A DNA stretch of 54,681 nucleotides from contig JACPTK010000009.1 of the NCBI GenBank assembly GCA_016192825.1, positions 1 through 54,681 on the forward strand, read 5' to 3'. Below the pieces are notes generated by a model. It saw nothing but the letters and a program-made list of their open reading frames with translations. It had not been told where the DNA came from and did no database searches. The DNA comes from Betaproteobacteria bacterium (lineage in GTDB: Bacteria; Pseudomonadota; Gammaproteobacteria; Burkholderiales; SG8-41). Of the stretch, positions 40,937 to 49,491 are shown one piece after another (within the stretch, counting starts at the first letter, position 1; each line of letters opens with the position of its first letter). Made by a program: the position numbers and the translations under genes.

Positions 40937-40968
40937 GCGTGATTCGTGAATCGTGATTCGTGAATCGG
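40937..40968. repeat. Heptameric array (TTCGTGA/ATCGTGA)
   Basis: Four heptamers between the Bug receptor stop codon and its terminator. The units are partly self-complementary (GATTCGTGAATC). Confidence 0.65.
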
Positions 40969-40984
40969 CTGGCTACTGACTCTC

Positions 40985-41014
40985 AAGGGCGGCTGCGGCC
41001 GCCCTTTTCTTTTT
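40985..41014 (+). terminator. Rho-independent terminator after the Bug receptor gene
   Basis: AAGGGCGGC-TGCG-GCCGCCCTT is a 9-bp perfect stem followed by TTCTTTTT, 60 bp after the stop codon. Confidence 0.9.
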
Positions 41015-41018
41015 CGAG

Positions 41019-42182
41019 ATGAATGCGCGACACGGCTCAAACGACGCCGGGGAAGCGCTGGTGCCGGGCGGCGGACGCGATCTCGCCCGGCTGAAGGAGG
41101 AAGTGCAGCATCGCGCCGATCGCAACATGCCACCGCTGGGCGGCATCGCGCCGGAAGATGCCCGCGCGGCTCTCGCGCAGATCACCAGCCTCGACCGCGA
41201 CGAATGGGCGCTCGCGTTCAGCGCCGTCGCCGACCGGCATTGGGAACGGGCATGTGCCCTTGAGGCCGCCGACCGCGCCGCCGCGGCGGGAGAGTACTGG
41301 CAGGCCTGGCGGCTCCATCACTTCGCGCGCTGGCCCACCGAGAACGCGCCGGCGAAACGGCGCGCCAGGCAGCGCGCGCTGGAAGCGTTCCGCAGTTACG
41401 CGCGGCTGCTCGACCCGCCGATTGAAATCGCCCGCATCCCGTTCGAAGGCGCGGCAATTGTCGCTTATCTCCGCTTCCCTGCGGCGCCCCGGCCCGCCCC
41501 GCTCGTCTTCGGCATCGCCGGGCTCGATTCGCGCAAGGAGGATGTTGCCGCGCACAGCGACAGCTACCTGAAGCAAGGCCTCGGCCTGTTCGCGGTCGAC
41601 CTGCCGGGCACGGGTGAATCGCCGCACGCGGCCGCCGGGACCGGCAGCGACTGCATCTTCTCCGCAGCGCTCGATTATCTCGCGCACCGCCCGGAGGTGG
41701 ACGCTGGCCGCATCGTCGCGCAGGGCCGCAGTTGGAGCGGCTACTGGGCCGCCAAGCTCGCGATCACCGAGCGCTCCCGTCTGCGGGGCGCGGTCGTGCA
41801 CGGCGGGCCGATCCACCATTACTTCCAGCGCGACTGGCTCGAGCCTTCGCTCGCCACCGGTGAATACCTGTACGACTACCTTCCAGCCAAATGCGCGATG
41901 ATGGGCGCGGCGGGCCTGGACGAGCTGCTCGACCGGGCGCGCCGCTTCTCGCTGCTCGAAGCGGGCCTGCTCGACCGGCCGTCGGCGCCGATGCTGGTGG
42001 TCAACGGCGCGCGCGATACGCAGATCCCCATCGCCGATGCGTACGCGCTGCTGGAGCATGGCGACGCCAAGGAGGCGTGGATCAACCCCGAGGGCGGGCA
42101 CATGGGGCGATCCCCGCAGTGGTCGAGTCCCGTCATCGCAGAGAAAGTATTGATGCCGTGGATCACGCGCCGAATCGGCTAG
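41019..42182 (+). CDS. Alpha/beta hydrolase, FrsA/DUF1100-like esterase
   Basis: A 387-aa protein with a helical N-terminal cap region (about 1-130) and an alpha/beta hydrolase core. The nucleophile elbow is VAQGRSWSGYWAAKLA (Ser in G-R-S-W-S-G), preceded by FAVDLPGTGESPH. The catalytic Asp and His are probably in VVNGARDTQIPIAD and INPEGGHMGRSP. The architecture matches FrsA-like esterases and the 2,6-dihydroxypseudooxynicotine hydrolase group that cleaves C-C bonds in diketones. The start is uncertain: the ATG at 41019 is only a few bases after a terminator, and an ATG at 41127 is an alternative. Confidence 0.85.
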   Translation: MNARHGSNDAGEALVPGGGRDLARLKEEVQHRADRNMPPLGGIAPEDARAALAQITSLDRDEWALAFSAVADRHWERACALEAADRAAAAGEYWQAWRLHHFARWPTENAPAKRRARQRALEAFRSYARLLDPPIEIARIPFEGAAIVAYLRFPAAPRPAPLVFGIAGLDSRKEDVAAHSDSYLKQGLGLFAVDLPGTGESPHAAAGTGSDCIFSAALDYLAHRPEVDAGRIVAQGRSWSGYWAAKLAITERSRLRGAVVHGGPIHHYFQRDWLEPSLATGEYLYDYLPAKCAMMGAAGLDELLDRARRFSLLEAGLLDRPSAPMLVVNGARDTQIPIADAYALLEHGDAKEAWINPEGGHMGRSPQWSSPVIAEKVLMPWITRRIG

Positions 42183-42325
42183 GCGGGCGTCGACACCTCG
42201 ACTCGGGTCCGCGTCGCGCAGGCAGCGGCAAGGGGCGGCGCGTGATAGATTATCTTTGCATTCCAAGGGTCAAGCGACATCGCGGAAAGCCGTGATTCCC
42301 GCACTACCGGGTCGCACGTTGTAGA

Positions 42326-43441
42326 ATGTTGGATCCAACGACAGAAAAAAGGAATGCCGTGGGAAGCACCCCCCCCGTAAAACTGGGCATCGTGGGTCTC
42401 GGCCGATGGGCCAAGGTGTTGACGCGCGCCGCGAAGCAGTCCGACAGGCTCAAGATCGTCTCCGGTTACAGCCGCTCCCAGGAAAAGCGCGCGGCGTTCG
42501 AGAAGGAGATGGGCGTGCCGGCAGCGCCGGACATGAAGAGCCTGCTCTCGAATCCCGAGATCAAGGGCGTGATCCTGACGGTGCCCAACGAGCAGCACCT
42601 GCCGCTGGCGGAGCAGGTCGCAAAAGCCGGCAAGCACGTCTACACCGAGAAGCCCATCGCCCAGACCCTGGAAGACGGGCTGAGGATCGCCGACCTCGAG
42701 CGGCAGCACGGCGTCACCGTGACCGTCGGCCACAGCGCGCGGCTGATGGCCGGCATCCGCATCATCAAGGAGCGAATCGACGCGGGCGAGCTGGGGCGCG
42801 TCGCCTTCATGGAAGCGAACTTCTCCAACGAGCGCGCGCTGGAGCTCACGCCCCAGACCTGGCGCTGGTACAAGGACCGCGCGCCCGGCGGCCCGCTGTC
42901 CCAGCTCGCGATCCACCAGTTCGACGTCCTGCACCTGCTCGGCGGCGAGATCGCCGAGGTCTCCTCCATGGCGTCCAAGCTCTCCCCGGTCGGCGCGGAA
43001 GTGGACGACCAGTCAATGACGACGCTCAAATTCGCCGACGGCAAGCTCGGCTACGTCGGTTCCTGCTGGACATCCCCCGGCATCTTTTCCGTGCGCGTGT
43101 TCGGCTCCAAAGGCCTCATGCACTACGAGATCGATTTCGGCACCTGGGATACGCCGCACTTGCTGCACCAGGCGTCGGTGCTCTACCTGCAGCGCGGCAC
43201 GGACGGTTGGGCGAAGCGCCAGGACATCTTGCTACCCGAGAGCGACATGTTCCGCGCCGAGCTGGAGATGTTCGCGGGGAGCTGCGCGAGCGGCGAGCCG
43301 AACGAGCTGACCGCCCACAACGGCAACGTCGCGGTCGCCGTGGTCTACGCGGCGCTCCGGTCGATCGACCGGAAGGGACAATGCGTGCGCATCGCCGACA
43401 TCCTGGACGAGACGCGCGCCAGACTGCGCGCGGCGGCATAG
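42326..43441 (+). CDS. Gfo/Idh/MocA-family NAD(P)-dependent oxidoreductase (first)
   Basis: A 371-aa dehydrogenase. The Rossmann motif is VKLGIVGLGRWAKVLTRAAK and the signature TEKPIAQTLEDGLRIADLE carries the catalytic-site Lys. GGPLSQLAIHQFDVLHLLGG is the second conserved region with the His. Substrates in the family include sugars, inositols and cyclic acids. The ATG at 42326 is used, but a GTG at 42359 (in-frame, GGAATGCC upstream) is equally reasonable. It starts the run hydrolase, dehydrogenase, creatininase, cupin, hydroxyacid dehydrogenase on the plus strand. Confidence 0.9.
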   Translation: MLDPTTEKRNAVGSTPPVKLGIVGLGRWAKVLTRAAKQSDRLKIVSGYSRSQEKRAAFEKEMGVPAAPDMKSLLSNPEIKGVILTVPNEQHLPLAEQVAKAGKHVYTEKPIAQTLEDGLRIADLERQHGVTVTVGHSARLMAGIRIIKERIDAGELGRVAFMEANFSNERALELTPQTWRWYKDRAPGGPLSQLAIHQFDVLHLLGGEIAEVSSMASKLSPVGAEVDDQSMTTLKFADGKLGYVGSCWTSPGIFSVRVFGSKGLMHYEIDFGTWDTPHLLHQASVLYLQRGTDGWAKRQDILLPESDMFRAELEMFAGSCASGEPNELTAHNGNVAVAVVYAALRSIDRKGQCVRIADILDETRARLRAAA

Positions 43442-43454
43442 ACGCCACGCCAAC

Positions 43455-43577
43455 GGCGTGAATGGTGAACAGTGATTGGTGAATGGACTGAAAACCCCTT
43501 GCCCATGGCCGATGCGGGCATTGACAGCGATCTGCTCACTAATCACTAATCACCAATCACTAATCACCAATCACGCT
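43455..43577. repeat. Heptameric hairpin arms (GTGAATG / AATCACT) before the creatininase gene
   Basis: GTGAATG-GTGAACA-GTGATTG-GTGAATG (43459-43486) is complementary to five AATCACT/AATCACC heptamers (about 43537-43574). The right arm ends 7 bp before the creatininase ATG, leaving no room for a Shine-Dalgarno. Confidence 0.85.
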
Positions 43578-43580
43578 TTT

Positions 43581-44378
43581 ATGACGCGTTACTTCATCGA
43601 CCTCACCCAGCCGGAAATCGCGGCGCAGCTGAGGAAGAATCCGCTGGTGATCCTGCCGGCGGGCAGCGTCGAGCAGCACGGGCCGCACCTGCCGGCGGGG
43701 ACCGACATCCATGCCGCGAACGTGATCGGGCACGCCGTGGCCGAGCGCATGGACGGCCTGGTGCTGCCGGGCGGGCCGCTCGGCGTCACCCCCATGCACA
43801 TGCCGTTCGAGGCCACCCTCACGCTGGCGCCCGAGACCTACCAGCGCGTGGTGGTGGAGACCTGCGAGTCGACGGCGAAGCACGGCGCGAAGCGCCTGCT
43901 GATCCTCAACTGGCACGAGGGCAACATCCCCTCGCTCGCCATCGCCTCCGAGAAGCTGCACCGGGATATCGGCATGAGCGTGATCGTGGTGCAGGCGTGC
44001 TACGTGGCGGCCGAGCTCTACGGCCAGGATTGCGGCGGTCTCACGCACGGCGGCGAAATCGAGGCGCTGGCCGTGCTCGCGTACCGGCCGGACCTCGTTC
44101 ACCTCGACCGCATAGACTATTCGTCCGATCACTCGCACGGCCGCAAGTGGGACCGGCTGCGCCGCACCCGCAGCTACCAGCCGGTGCTGCGCGACATCAG
44201 GACCATCGCGCCGACCGGTTGGTACGGCAGCCCGCAGCACGCCACGGCCAACAAGGGCAACCGGATGCTCGACGACATCGCGGACGCGATCGCGAAGGAG
44301 GCGGGCGAGATCTTCCGCCTGCTCGACGAGGCGCAAGGCGGCACTGCGGAAATCAAGCAGCTGAAGAAGGCCGGCTGA
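43581..44378 (+). CDS. Creatininase-family amidohydrolase
   Basis: A 265-aa protein of the creatininase/MftE/FAPy-deformylase family. Metal ligands appear as Glu31, His33 (GSVEQHGPHLPAGTD) and Asp42, His112 (ILNWHEGN) and a later Glu in THGGEIEAL. It hydrolyses cyclic or linear amide bonds. YDRSH-like residues in DYSSDHSHGRKWDRL fit the family too. The TGA overlaps the ATG of the cupin gene (TGATG), so the two are translationally coupled. It lacks a Shine-Dalgarno; heptamers precede the ATG. Confidence 0.92.
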   Translation: MTRYFIDLTQPEIAAQLRKNPLVILPAGSVEQHGPHLPAGTDIHAANVIGHAVAERMDGLVLPGGPLGVTPMHMPFEATLTLAPETYQRVVVETCESTAKHGAKRLLILNWHEGNIPSLAIASEKLHRDIGMSVIVVQACYVAAELYGQDCGGLTHGGEIEALAVLAYRPDLVHLDRIDYSSDHSHGRKWDRLRRTRSYQPVLRDIRTIAPTGWYGSPQHATANKGNRMLDDIADAIAKEAGEIFRLLDEAQGGTAEIKQLKKAG

Positions 44379-44752
44379 TGGCCAGGGTTCTGTCGCAGGC
44401 CGACGCGAAGAGCATGGGGCTGCCCGGCCGCAAGTCGCTCGAGATCGTCTCCGGCGAGAAGGGATCGCAGGGGGTCACGCTGCGGCTGGTCGAGATTCCG
44501 GTGCCCCGCCCCGGGGAAACCCCGCGCGGCCCGCACTATCACAAGGGATTCGAGGAATGCATCTTCGTGATGTCGGGCGAAGGCTGCACGGAGGCCGACA
44601 GCGGGAAATTTCCGCTGAAGGCAGGCGACACCATCCTGATACCGTCCGGGGAGCGGCACGTGACCCGCAACACGGGCGGCGCGCCGCTGGTGCTGCTGTG
44701 CTTTTTCCCGGTGGCCGATATTTCGAAACGAACCCAGGAGGGAACCGCGTGA
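44378..44752 (+). CDS. Small single-domain cupin
   Basis: A 124-aa cupin with motif 1 GPHYHKGFEECIFVMSGEG (His-x-His-x5-Glu, about 52-70) and motif 2 PLKAGDTILIPSGERHVTRN with the final metal-ligand His. The start ATG shares one base with the creatininase stop codon. Its role may be as a dioxygenase, isomerase or sensor of the pathway intermediate. The stop codon lies in the first heptamer of the next repeat array. Confidence 0.88.
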   Translation: MARVLSQADAKSMGLPGRKSLEIVSGEKGSQGVTLRLVEIPVPRPGETPRGPHYHKGFEECIFVMSGEGCTEADSGKFPLKAGDTILIPSGERHVTRNTGGAPLVLLCFFPVADISKRTQEGTA

Positions 44753-44836
44753 ACAGTGAACTGTGAACCGAACAACCGGGCTCGTTGGCGCCGCGTTTGT
44801 TTCCGTTCGCCATTCACCATTCACCGTTCACGAATT
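44749..44836. repeat. Heptameric hairpin arms (GTGAACA / CCATTCA)
   Basis: GTGAACA-GTGAACT-GTGAACC (44749-44769) pairs with CCATTCA-CCATTCA-CCGTTCA-CG (44811-44833). The left arm contains the cupin stop codon, and the right arm ends within 8 bp of the next ATG. Confidence 0.85.
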
Positions 44837-44837
44837 C

Positions 44838-45812
44838 ATGGCCGCTGACGTCCTGTGCCTGCGCCCCGAGGTCGATTTCACGCGGGTGGGGGTGACGCCG
44901 CCCGCGGGGCTGAACATCGTCTACCGCCGGCCCGATGATCCCACCCTCGCCGCGTTCATCAAGGAGTCCCGCGCGCTCGTGATCCCCGCCGTGGGCGGCA
45001 GGCTGTCCGGCGCGTTTTTCGAGAACAGCCAGGTCAAGCTGGTGCAGGTCACCGGCGCCGGCGTGGACCGCCTCGACGAGGCGGCCATGAAAAAACTCGG
45101 CATCGCGGTGGCCAACGTGCCGGGCGGCAGCAACAGCGCGGTCGCCGAGTACGCGGTGGGCTGCGCCATCGTGCTGCTGCGCCGGCTGACGTGGTCCGAC
45201 GCGGAGATCCGCGAGGCCAATTACGTTTCCTTCCGCGGGCGCATGGTGTCCGACAATCTGCCCGGGCTCGAGGGTCTTAGCGTGGGCGTGATCGGCCTGG
45301 GCACCATCGGTTTCGCGGTGGCCGAGGCGTTCCACCGCTTCGGCTGCCGGATCGTCTATCACGATCCCGCGCCACGCGACGAGGCCGCCAGGATCGGGGC
45401 CAGGGCGCTTGCGCTCGACGAGCTGCTCAAGACGGCGGACGTCGTGACCGTGCACGTGCCGCTGCTGCCGCATACGAGGAGCATGATCGGCGCGCGCCAG
45501 CTCACGATGATGAAGCCGGGGGCGGTGCTGATCCAGGCCTCGCGCGGCGGGATCGTGAACGAGGTTGCGCTCGCCGCCCACCTGAACTCCGGCCATCTGG
45601 GCGGCGCGGCGGTCGACGTCTTCGCGACCGAGCCGCCCGACACCGACAATCCGCTGTTCGCGCTCGAAGGCGAAGCGGCCCGCCGCGTGCTGTTCACGCC
45701 CCACGTCGCGGGGGTGACGCGCCAGGCTTCCGCGACGCTCTTCCGCGAGGCGTGGGCCAACATCGAGCGCGTGCTGGTCAAGGGCGAGGCGCCGCTCAAC
45801 CGTGTCTACTAG
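44838..45812 (+). CDS. D-isomer-specific 2-hydroxyacid dehydrogenase family protein
   Basis: A 324-aa NAD-dependent dehydrogenase related to phosphoglycerate and glyoxylate/hydroxypyruvate reductases. The Rossmann motif is LSVGVIGLGTIGFAVAEAF. The substrate Arg is in QASRGGIVNEVALAA, the Glu in DVFATEPPDTDNP and the catalytic His in LFTPHVAGVTRQAS. It probably reduces a 2-oxoacid or oxidises a hydroxyacid made by this cluster. The ATG at 44838 (MAADVLCLRPE) fits family N-termini. Its leader is a heptamer array with no Shine-Dalgarno. Confidence 0.92.
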   Translation: MAADVLCLRPEVDFTRVGVTPPAGLNIVYRRPDDPTLAAFIKESRALVIPAVGGRLSGAFFENSQVKLVQVTGAGVDRLDEAAMKKLGIAVANVPGGSNSAVAEYAVGCAIVLLRRLTWSDAEIREANYVSFRGRMVSDNLPGLEGLSVGVIGLGTIGFAVAEAFHRFGCRIVYHDPAPRDEAARIGARALALDELLKTADVVTVHVPLLPHTRSMIGARQLTMMKPGAVLIQASRGGIVNEVALAAHLNSGHLGGAAVDVFATEPPDTDNPLFALEGEAARRVLFTPHVAGVTRQASATLFREAWANIERVLVKGEAPLNRVY

Positions 45813-45901
45813 CTTCCAGCCGCCAGCTATCAGCGGCGAGCCGAGCATCGGAAAGTTGTTGCCCTTGGCTGAAGGCTGGTAGCTGAGAGCGGATAGCCGG
45901 A
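45813..45901. repeat. Heptameric hairpin arms (CAGCTAT / GGCTGAA)
   Basis: TTCCAGC-CGCCAGC-TATCAGC (45814-45834) is complementary to GGCTGAA-GGCTGGT-AGCTGAG (about 45868-45890). It spans the whole gap from 1 bp after the dehydrogenase stop codon to 8 bp before the next ATG. Confidence 0.75.
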
Positions 45902-45908
45902 GAACCCT

Positions 45909-46475
45909 ATGGCCCGTGTTTCACCCGCGCCGCCCGAGCGCTTTGCGCAGGTCGCCGACATCATGGAACGCTGGCGGCGGACCAAGGGCTATCCACCCAA
46001 CAGCTGGCACACGATGGTGCGCAAGCCCGGTGTATTTCGCGCGTACCGGGACCTGCATACGGCCGTGATGATGGAGGAAGGCGAAATACCGAAGGCGCTG
46101 AAGTTCATGGTCGCGCACGTCGTGAGCCGCGCCTGCGGGGATCCCTACTGCGCGGCGCACAATGCGGAGAACGCCGCGCACATCGCGGGCGCGGCCATTG
46201 AAAAGGTGGAAGCGCTGTCGCAGTTCCGGACGAGCCCCCTGTTCACCCCGGCCGAGCGCGCCGCGCTGGAGCTCGCCCATGCCGCGGGGAGTTGCCCGCC
46301 GCGCGTAACCGACGCGCACTTCGCGGAGCTCAGGAAGTACTACAGCGAGGACGCCGTCATCGAGATCGTGGCGGTCATCGCGCTCCTCGGCTGGCTCAAC
46401 CGCTGGAACATCACGCTCGCCACGCCCATCGAGCGTGAAGCGCTCGCGTTCGCCGACGAGCATCTCGCGCCCTAG
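45909..46475 (+). CDS. Carboxymuconolactone decarboxylase / AhpD-like family protein
   Basis: A 188-aa all-helical AhpD-fold protein. The active-site-like motif is SRACGDPYCAAHNAENA, with Cys76, Cys81 and His84 (C-x4-C-x2-H rather than the C-x2-C of AhpD). Members are peroxidase-linked disulfide reductases or gamma-carboxymuconolactone decarboxylases, and many in catabolic clusters are uncharacterised. It is the last of the co-directional genes before a dispersed repeat, whose first bases supply the TAG stop codon. Confidence 0.88.
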   Translation: MARVSPAPPERFAQVADIMERWRRTKGYPPNSWHTMVRKPGVFRAYRDLHTAVMMEEGEIPKALKFMVAHVVSRACGDPYCAAHNAENAAHIAGAAIEKVEALSQFRTSPLFTPAERAALELAHAAGSCPPRVTDAHFAELRKYYSEDAVIEIVAVIALLGWLNRWNITLATPIEREALAFADEHLAP

Positions 46476-46665
46476 CAGTGTGTCGGACTTTGGGTTCCGC
46501 ACGGGTTTTCGCAGGCCACCACCATCATGATCCGCGGTGCCGGCGGGCGACACACTGCTGAATGGAACGACCGGTTGGAAGGGGATGCAGCCAAACGCAA
46601 CGGCTTCGGTACGTTGGATAAGCATTAAGAGTTTGTCGAGATCGAGTCCGACAAACTCCTGGCTG
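46473..46665. repeat. Dispersed palindromic (MITE/REP-like) element, copy B
   Basis: It begins TAGCAGTGTGTCGGACTT, with the TAG being the stop codon of the upstream gene. An inner arm GGCGACACACTGCT (46547-46560) is complementary to the start. AATGGAACGACCGGTTG, TGCAG, GGTACGTT and AAGCA follow in the order seen in copy A. The far end has GAGTCCGACAAACTCCTGG. No gene is present from 46476 to 46716. Confidence 0.65.
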
Positions 46666-46716
46666 GACGCCCGGCGTGCACGCCGGCGCCAGCGACGTGT
46701 CGCGGGGAGAGACTGA

Positions 46717-47811
46717 ATGAAACGGGAGACCAGACGGAAGGAGCTGGGCATCGCCGTCGTCGGCGCCGGCCGCATCGGCACGCTGCGGGCGCGGCTGGCG
46801 GCCAAACACCCCGCCGTCGGCTTCATGGCGATCGCCGACGCCGATCCCCAGCGCGCGAAAGCGCTCGCGGAGCTGGCGGGCGCCGATTTCCACACCGGAA
46901 ATAATAACGAGGCGATCGAGCGGCCGGAAGTCAACGCCGTCTTCGTGTCCACGCCGGAGAGCCTGCACGCCGCGCCGGTGCGCCGCGCGCTCGAGCTCGG
47001 CAAGCCGGTGCTGTGCGAGAAGCCCATCGCGCTGTCGCTGAAGGACGCCGACGACATCCTCGAGACCCTCAAGGCGACGGGCGGAACGCTGCGCATCGGC
47101 TACAGCCGCCGCTACAAGGAATGCTTTCTCCGCGCCAAGGAGCAGATGATCCACGGCCGCCTCGGGAAAGTGGTCGGCGGTCTCGCCCGCGTCTACAACT
47201 CCCGCGCCCAGACCTTCGCCATTCTCAAGCGCGACCCCCACGCCACGCCGGTGCTCGACGTGCTCACGTATTACGTGGACCTGATGTGCTGGTTTCTCGA
47301 GGGCAACCGGCCGGTGGAAGTGGTGGCGCGCGGACAGCACGGCATCTTCAGGGACGCGGGCTACAGCGCCCACGACGCCACCTGGGCGATCGTGACTTTC
47401 GCCGACGGCGCGGTCGTCAACTTCGGCATCAGCTACGCCCTGCCGGCGCAGTTTCCCACCCAGGGGCAGTCCGACCGCGTCGAGCTGCTCGGCACCGAAG
47501 GTACCATGCTGATCGACGACGACCACAAGGACCACTTGCTGTACACCGAGAAGGGCATCCCGCACCCCTACGTGCCGGGGCACAGCCTGAAGCTCGCCTT
47601 CCTCGGGAGCAATACCGCGGGCGACTGGGCGGTCGGCGATTTCTGGGGGCCGATCGGCAACGAGACACGCGCCTGGCTCGATCACCTCGTCACCGGCGCC
47701 CCCACCGCCCACACGACGCCCGAGCAGGCGCGCATCAACCTCGAGACCACCATCGCCATCGAGCGCGCTGTGGCAACGGGGAAAGCAGTGCGCCTGCCGC
47801 TCGAAACTTAA
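46717..47811 (+). CDS. Gfo/Idh/MocA-family oxidoreductase (second; myo-inositol dehydrogenase-like)
   Basis: A 364-aa dehydrogenase. The Rossmann motif is LGIAVVGAGRIGTLRARLAA, the signature VLCEKPIALSLKDADDILE, and the catalytic region HATPVLDVLTYYVDLMCWFL, with IGYSRRYKECFLRAKEQM as in inositol 2-dehydrogenases. It is distinct from the first Gfo gene at 42.3 kb. Upstream is the dispersed repeat. GGGGAGAGACTG precedes the ATG. It may use the same substrate class as the cluster, but the repeat element separates it from those genes. Confidence 0.92.
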   Translation: MKRETRRKELGIAVVGAGRIGTLRARLAAKHPAVGFMAIADADPQRAKALAELAGADFHTGNNNEAIERPEVNAVFVSTPESLHAAPVRRALELGKPVLCEKPIALSLKDADDILETLKATGGTLRIGYSRRYKECFLRAKEQMIHGRLGKVVGGLARVYNSRAQTFAILKRDPHATPVLDVLTYYVDLMCWFLEGNRPVEVVARGQHGIFRDAGYSAHDATWAIVTFADGAVVNFGISYALPAQFPTQGQSDRVELLGTEGTMLIDDDHKDHLLYTEKGIPHPYVPGHSLKLAFLGSNTAGDWAVGDFWGPIGNETRAWLDHLVTGAPTAHTTPEQARINLETTIAIERAVATGKAVRLPLET

Positions 47812-47852
47812 AACGATCCAGCCGCGAGCGCGCGGCAAGCGCTTTCGCGCCA

Positions 47853-47868
47853 TGCCTACCGGCAGGCA
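47853..47868. repeat. Mini-palindrome TGCCTACCGGCAGGCA
   Basis: A small palindrome 40 bp after the dehydrogenase gene, nearly identical to the one inserted in the IS91 gene at 48086-48100 (TGCCTACCGCAGGCA). Confidence 0.5.
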
Positions 47869-47909
47869 GGCGCCCCGGCTGCTCCGAGGAGCTTCTTCCG
47901 TACCACAGC

Positions 47910-48980
47910 TCAGGCGATGTCGGGAACCGGGTGATAGGTCAGGGGCAGGCTGATATGCCGGGGCCAACTCGCCGCACCGGGCGGCGAACTTCTCTCGGTG
48001 GCGAGCGGCGCCCATAATCCGAGGTGCTCGAGGATACGCCAGATGACGCCCAGATCCTCGATCAAGCCGATGACCCGCATCGGCCTGCCTACCGCAGGCA
48101 GGCCCCTTGCACCTGGGGCACTCCAGCGGATCGGCCTCGTAGACCATTCGGATCAGCCGCGCCCAGGTGGCTCTTGCGCGAGCCGCAAATTCAGTTACCG
48201 GCGCCTCGCCCGAAGAAGGCAGGAAGAGGCCGTCATGGGGCAAAGCTTTCTTCGCGCGCTCACCCCGCGCACGGTTCGAGTACCACCCCGCGTAGCGCAC
48301 CAGGTGCTCGTAGCGGTCGGGGATGTGTTTGCAGAGCAACTCCAACCACTCGGCGCCGGGCATGACCTGAAAGTTGCGCTTCAAGCCGGCGTGCATCTTC
48401 GAGCGGTAGATCACCGTGCCCGTGGCCGCATCGTAGGTCATCTTCTGCAAGGACAGCGGGGCGCGCAGCATGTAGCCGGCGAGTTTCTTTCGCCCCTCGG
48501 CATCCTCGGCCGCCACGCTTACCTCGTTATGCGCCGAGAAACCGCTATAGCGCCAGGCGAGCATACGGCAGCAAAGCTCTTCCGATACCGCTCCGTTCCG
48601 CACCAGAAAATCGAGCACCGCGCGCCGAAAGCCCTCGGCAAGAAAGTGTGCCGGCACCCGCGGCAGCGCGACAAAGCGACCGCCGGGAAGAAACGCCCCG
48701 TCGGCGGCAAGCACGTGCAGATGCGGATTGAAGTTGACCAGGTCACCGAACGTCTGCACAAATTCGATCAATGCGGGCCTGCCTCCCGGCAGCGCCGCCG
48801 GATACGCGCGCGAGAGCAGCCGCTCCGCGATGCTGCAGAGCTCCCCCAGCCACTCGCGGCGTCTGGCAAAGAAGTGGCGCACGAGCCGCGGCAGGGTGAA
48901 GACGTACTGCCGGTGAGGCACGGGCGCAAGAACGTTCTCCTCGACCCACTCGCCATACAGGAGCACGCGCAAAACCTCGC
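47910..48980 (-). pseudogene. IS91-family transposase, N-terminally truncated and frameshifted
   Basis: About 355 codons of an IS91/IS801-type HUH transposase. Segments include EENVLAPVPHRQYVFTLPRL, VQTFGDLVNFNPHLHVLAAD with the HLH metal-binding pair, WRYSGFSAHNEV, and the tail MVYEADPLECPRCKG with its Cys pair. After that a 19-bp insertion shifts the frame; the second frame resumes with MRVIGLIEDLGVIWRILEHL and ends HPVPDIA at TGA 47910. The N-terminal zinc domain is missing; the sequence joins a methyltransferase fragment near 48980. Not functional by itself. Confidence 0.8.
48083..48103. repeat. Mini-palindrome inserted in the IS91 gene
   Basis: CCTGCCTACCGCAGGCAGGC separates the codons for LECPRCKGP and MRVIGLIED, which are contiguous in homologues. 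Removing 19 bp restores the reading frame, so this looks like a precise small insertion. Confidence 0.6.
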
Positions 48981-49491
48981 CTCGACGAGGCCCGCGATCC
49001 TCAGCTTCGCGGAATTCGGCGCGCAGGCCATCCCGCTTCCCGGCGCGAGCATCGACGTCGTGATGATGTTCAGATCGCTGCACCACGTGCCCATTGCGCG
49101 ACTCGACGACGCCTTCGGCGAGATCCATCGCGTGCTGAAGCCGGGCGGCTGCGTCTATATCTCCGAGCCGATCTTCGCGGGCGAGCTGAACGAGATGATG
49201 CGGATCTTTAACGACGAGGAGGCGGCGCGGCGCGCCGCGTTCGACGCCGCACGCCGCGCCGTGGAGAGCGGCCTATTCGAGCTTGCGAGCGAGACGTTCT
49301 TCCTCGTGCCCGCGAACTACAGGGACTTCGGCGAATTCGAGAAGAGGCACTTCCAGGTCACTTTCAGCGAGCGCAAAGTGAGCCAGACGCAGCGCGATGC
49401 CGTCAGGGCGCTGTTTGACAAGCACATGCGGCCCGAGGGCGTGGAGTTCGCGCACCCGGTGCGCGTCGATTTACTGCGCAAGCCCCGCTGA
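48979..49491 (+). pseudogene. SAM-dependent methyltransferase, C-terminal fragment
   Basis: The frame reads ILSFAEFGAQAIPLPGASID, VVMMFRSLHHVP and EIHRVLKPGGCVYISEPIFA, which are motifs III-V of a class I methyltransferase, then continues about 100 residues to a normal-looking end (VRVDLLRKPR). The N-terminal SAM-binding motif I is absent, replaced by the IS91 fragment at about 48979. It is a 5'-truncated gene, probably disrupted by the insertion. Confidence 0.7.

Noticed and set aside
45909-46475. CMD-like protein as a selenoprotein
   Set aside because: AhpD-like selenoproteins exist, but here both motif positions are Cys (CGDPYC) and the frame has no internal TGA.
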